NCBI GenBank assembly: GCA_045546535.1
Contig: JAZQDA010000169.1
Coordinates: forward strand, 1-22,523
Reading direction: 5' to 3'
DNA length: 22,523 nucleotides
Source: RGIG1828 sp045546535
Lineage (GTDB): Bacteria > Bacillota > Clostridia > UMGS1810
The notes below the pieces were generated by a model, which saw only the letters and a list, made by a program, of their open reading frames with translations, ran no database searches and had not been told where the DNA came from. Shown one piece after another: positions 22,412-22,523 of this stretch; position 1 is the first letter of the stretch, and each line of letters opens with the position of its first letter. The translations under genes were made by a program, and so were the position numbers.

Positions 22412-22523
22412 ATGAGAAATGTTATATGTAAGGCTGCTTTAAAAAGGGGTGGATGGGTATACGGTTACTATTTACCATCAGTTGACGGGAAAACTGATTT
22501 TATTGCAAATTATCCCGACATAA
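22412..22523 (+). CDS. N-terminal part of a possible YopX-like (phage-type) protein
   Basis: ATG at 22412 with GGAGGGG 6 bases upstream; 37 codons are visible before the window ends. The start MRNVICKAALKRGGWVYGYY has the W-V-Y-G-Y-Y pattern seen near the N-terminus of YopX-family proteins of phages and integrative elements, but the fragment is too short to be sure. It lies behind the attenuated leader. If the YopX reading holds, the right end of the window enters a mobile element. Confidence 0.45.
   Translation, partial: MRNVICKAALKRGGWVYGYYLPSVDGKTDFIANYPDI

Noticed and set aside
21093..22523. Calling the right end a confirmed prophage
   Set aside because: Only a repressor, zinc-finger proteins and a 37-codon YopX-like start are seen; no integrase, attachment site or structural gene is within the window.

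Overview
The window looks like chromosome of an uncultured anaerobic Clostridia-type Firmicute, probably from the gut. The reasons are its low GC, AAGGAG/GGAGG ribosome sites, consensus sigma-A promoters (TTGACx-17-TATAAT) and gene families typical of that group: DegV, YqhQ-like DUF1385 beside prmC, a BofC-like protein, a class A PBP, kduI/kduD and a GH78 rhamnosidase. No rRNA, tRNA, CRISPR array or transposase was found.

Layout. 1-2104 (minus): a cysteine desulfurase and thiI (cut by the window edge), a sulfur-transfer operon. 2120-3090 (plus): degV, behind a promoter with four 10-bp-phased direct repeats. 3149-4930 (minus): a membrane protein with a C-terminal NERD nuclease-like domain. 5095-7603 (minus): an operon of a frameshifted carbohydrate-binding-like ORF, kduI and kduD. 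7663-10698 (minus): an operon of a decayed PHP-domain gene, a membrane-anchored protein, galK and an RdgB-type XTP/dITP pyrophosphatase. 10750-14354 (minus): an operon of an SGNH hydrolase, a GH78 alpha-L-rhamnosidase and an RpiB-family isomerase lacking canonical RpiB residues. 14534-16391 (plus): DUF1385 and prmC. 16379-16732 (minus): a BofC-like protein whose 3' end overlaps prmC. 16824-19148 (plus): a PBP1A-type penicillin-binding protein. 19185-20542 (minus): nadE and a zinc-ribbon DUF805 protein. 20532-21288 (minus): a 33-aa membrane peptide, a double zinc-finger protein and a Cys-rich 64-aa protein. These are divergent from a self-cleaving-type XRE/S24 repressor (21369-22007, plus). 22008-22411: a repeat-like terminator, then a leader with a large inverted repeat and a terminator/antiterminator pair. 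From 22412 a YopX-like gene begins and runs off the end.

How the genes fit together. The three minus-strand operons from 5095 to 14354 read as a pectin / rhamnogalacturonan-I utilisation region. The rhamnosidase removes rhamnose, the SGNH hydrolase may deacetylate, KduI/KduD process unsaturated uronate to 2-keto-3-deoxygluconate, and galactokinase takes galactose from side chains. Two genes here are visibly broken. The most original parts are at the right end. One is a compact S24-repressor regulon in which both divergent promoters carry the same GTGTTATTAT motif over their -10 boxes, and whose first product is an overlooked small hydrophobic peptide. The other is a leader with mutually exclusive terminator and antiterminator pairings just before the last gene.
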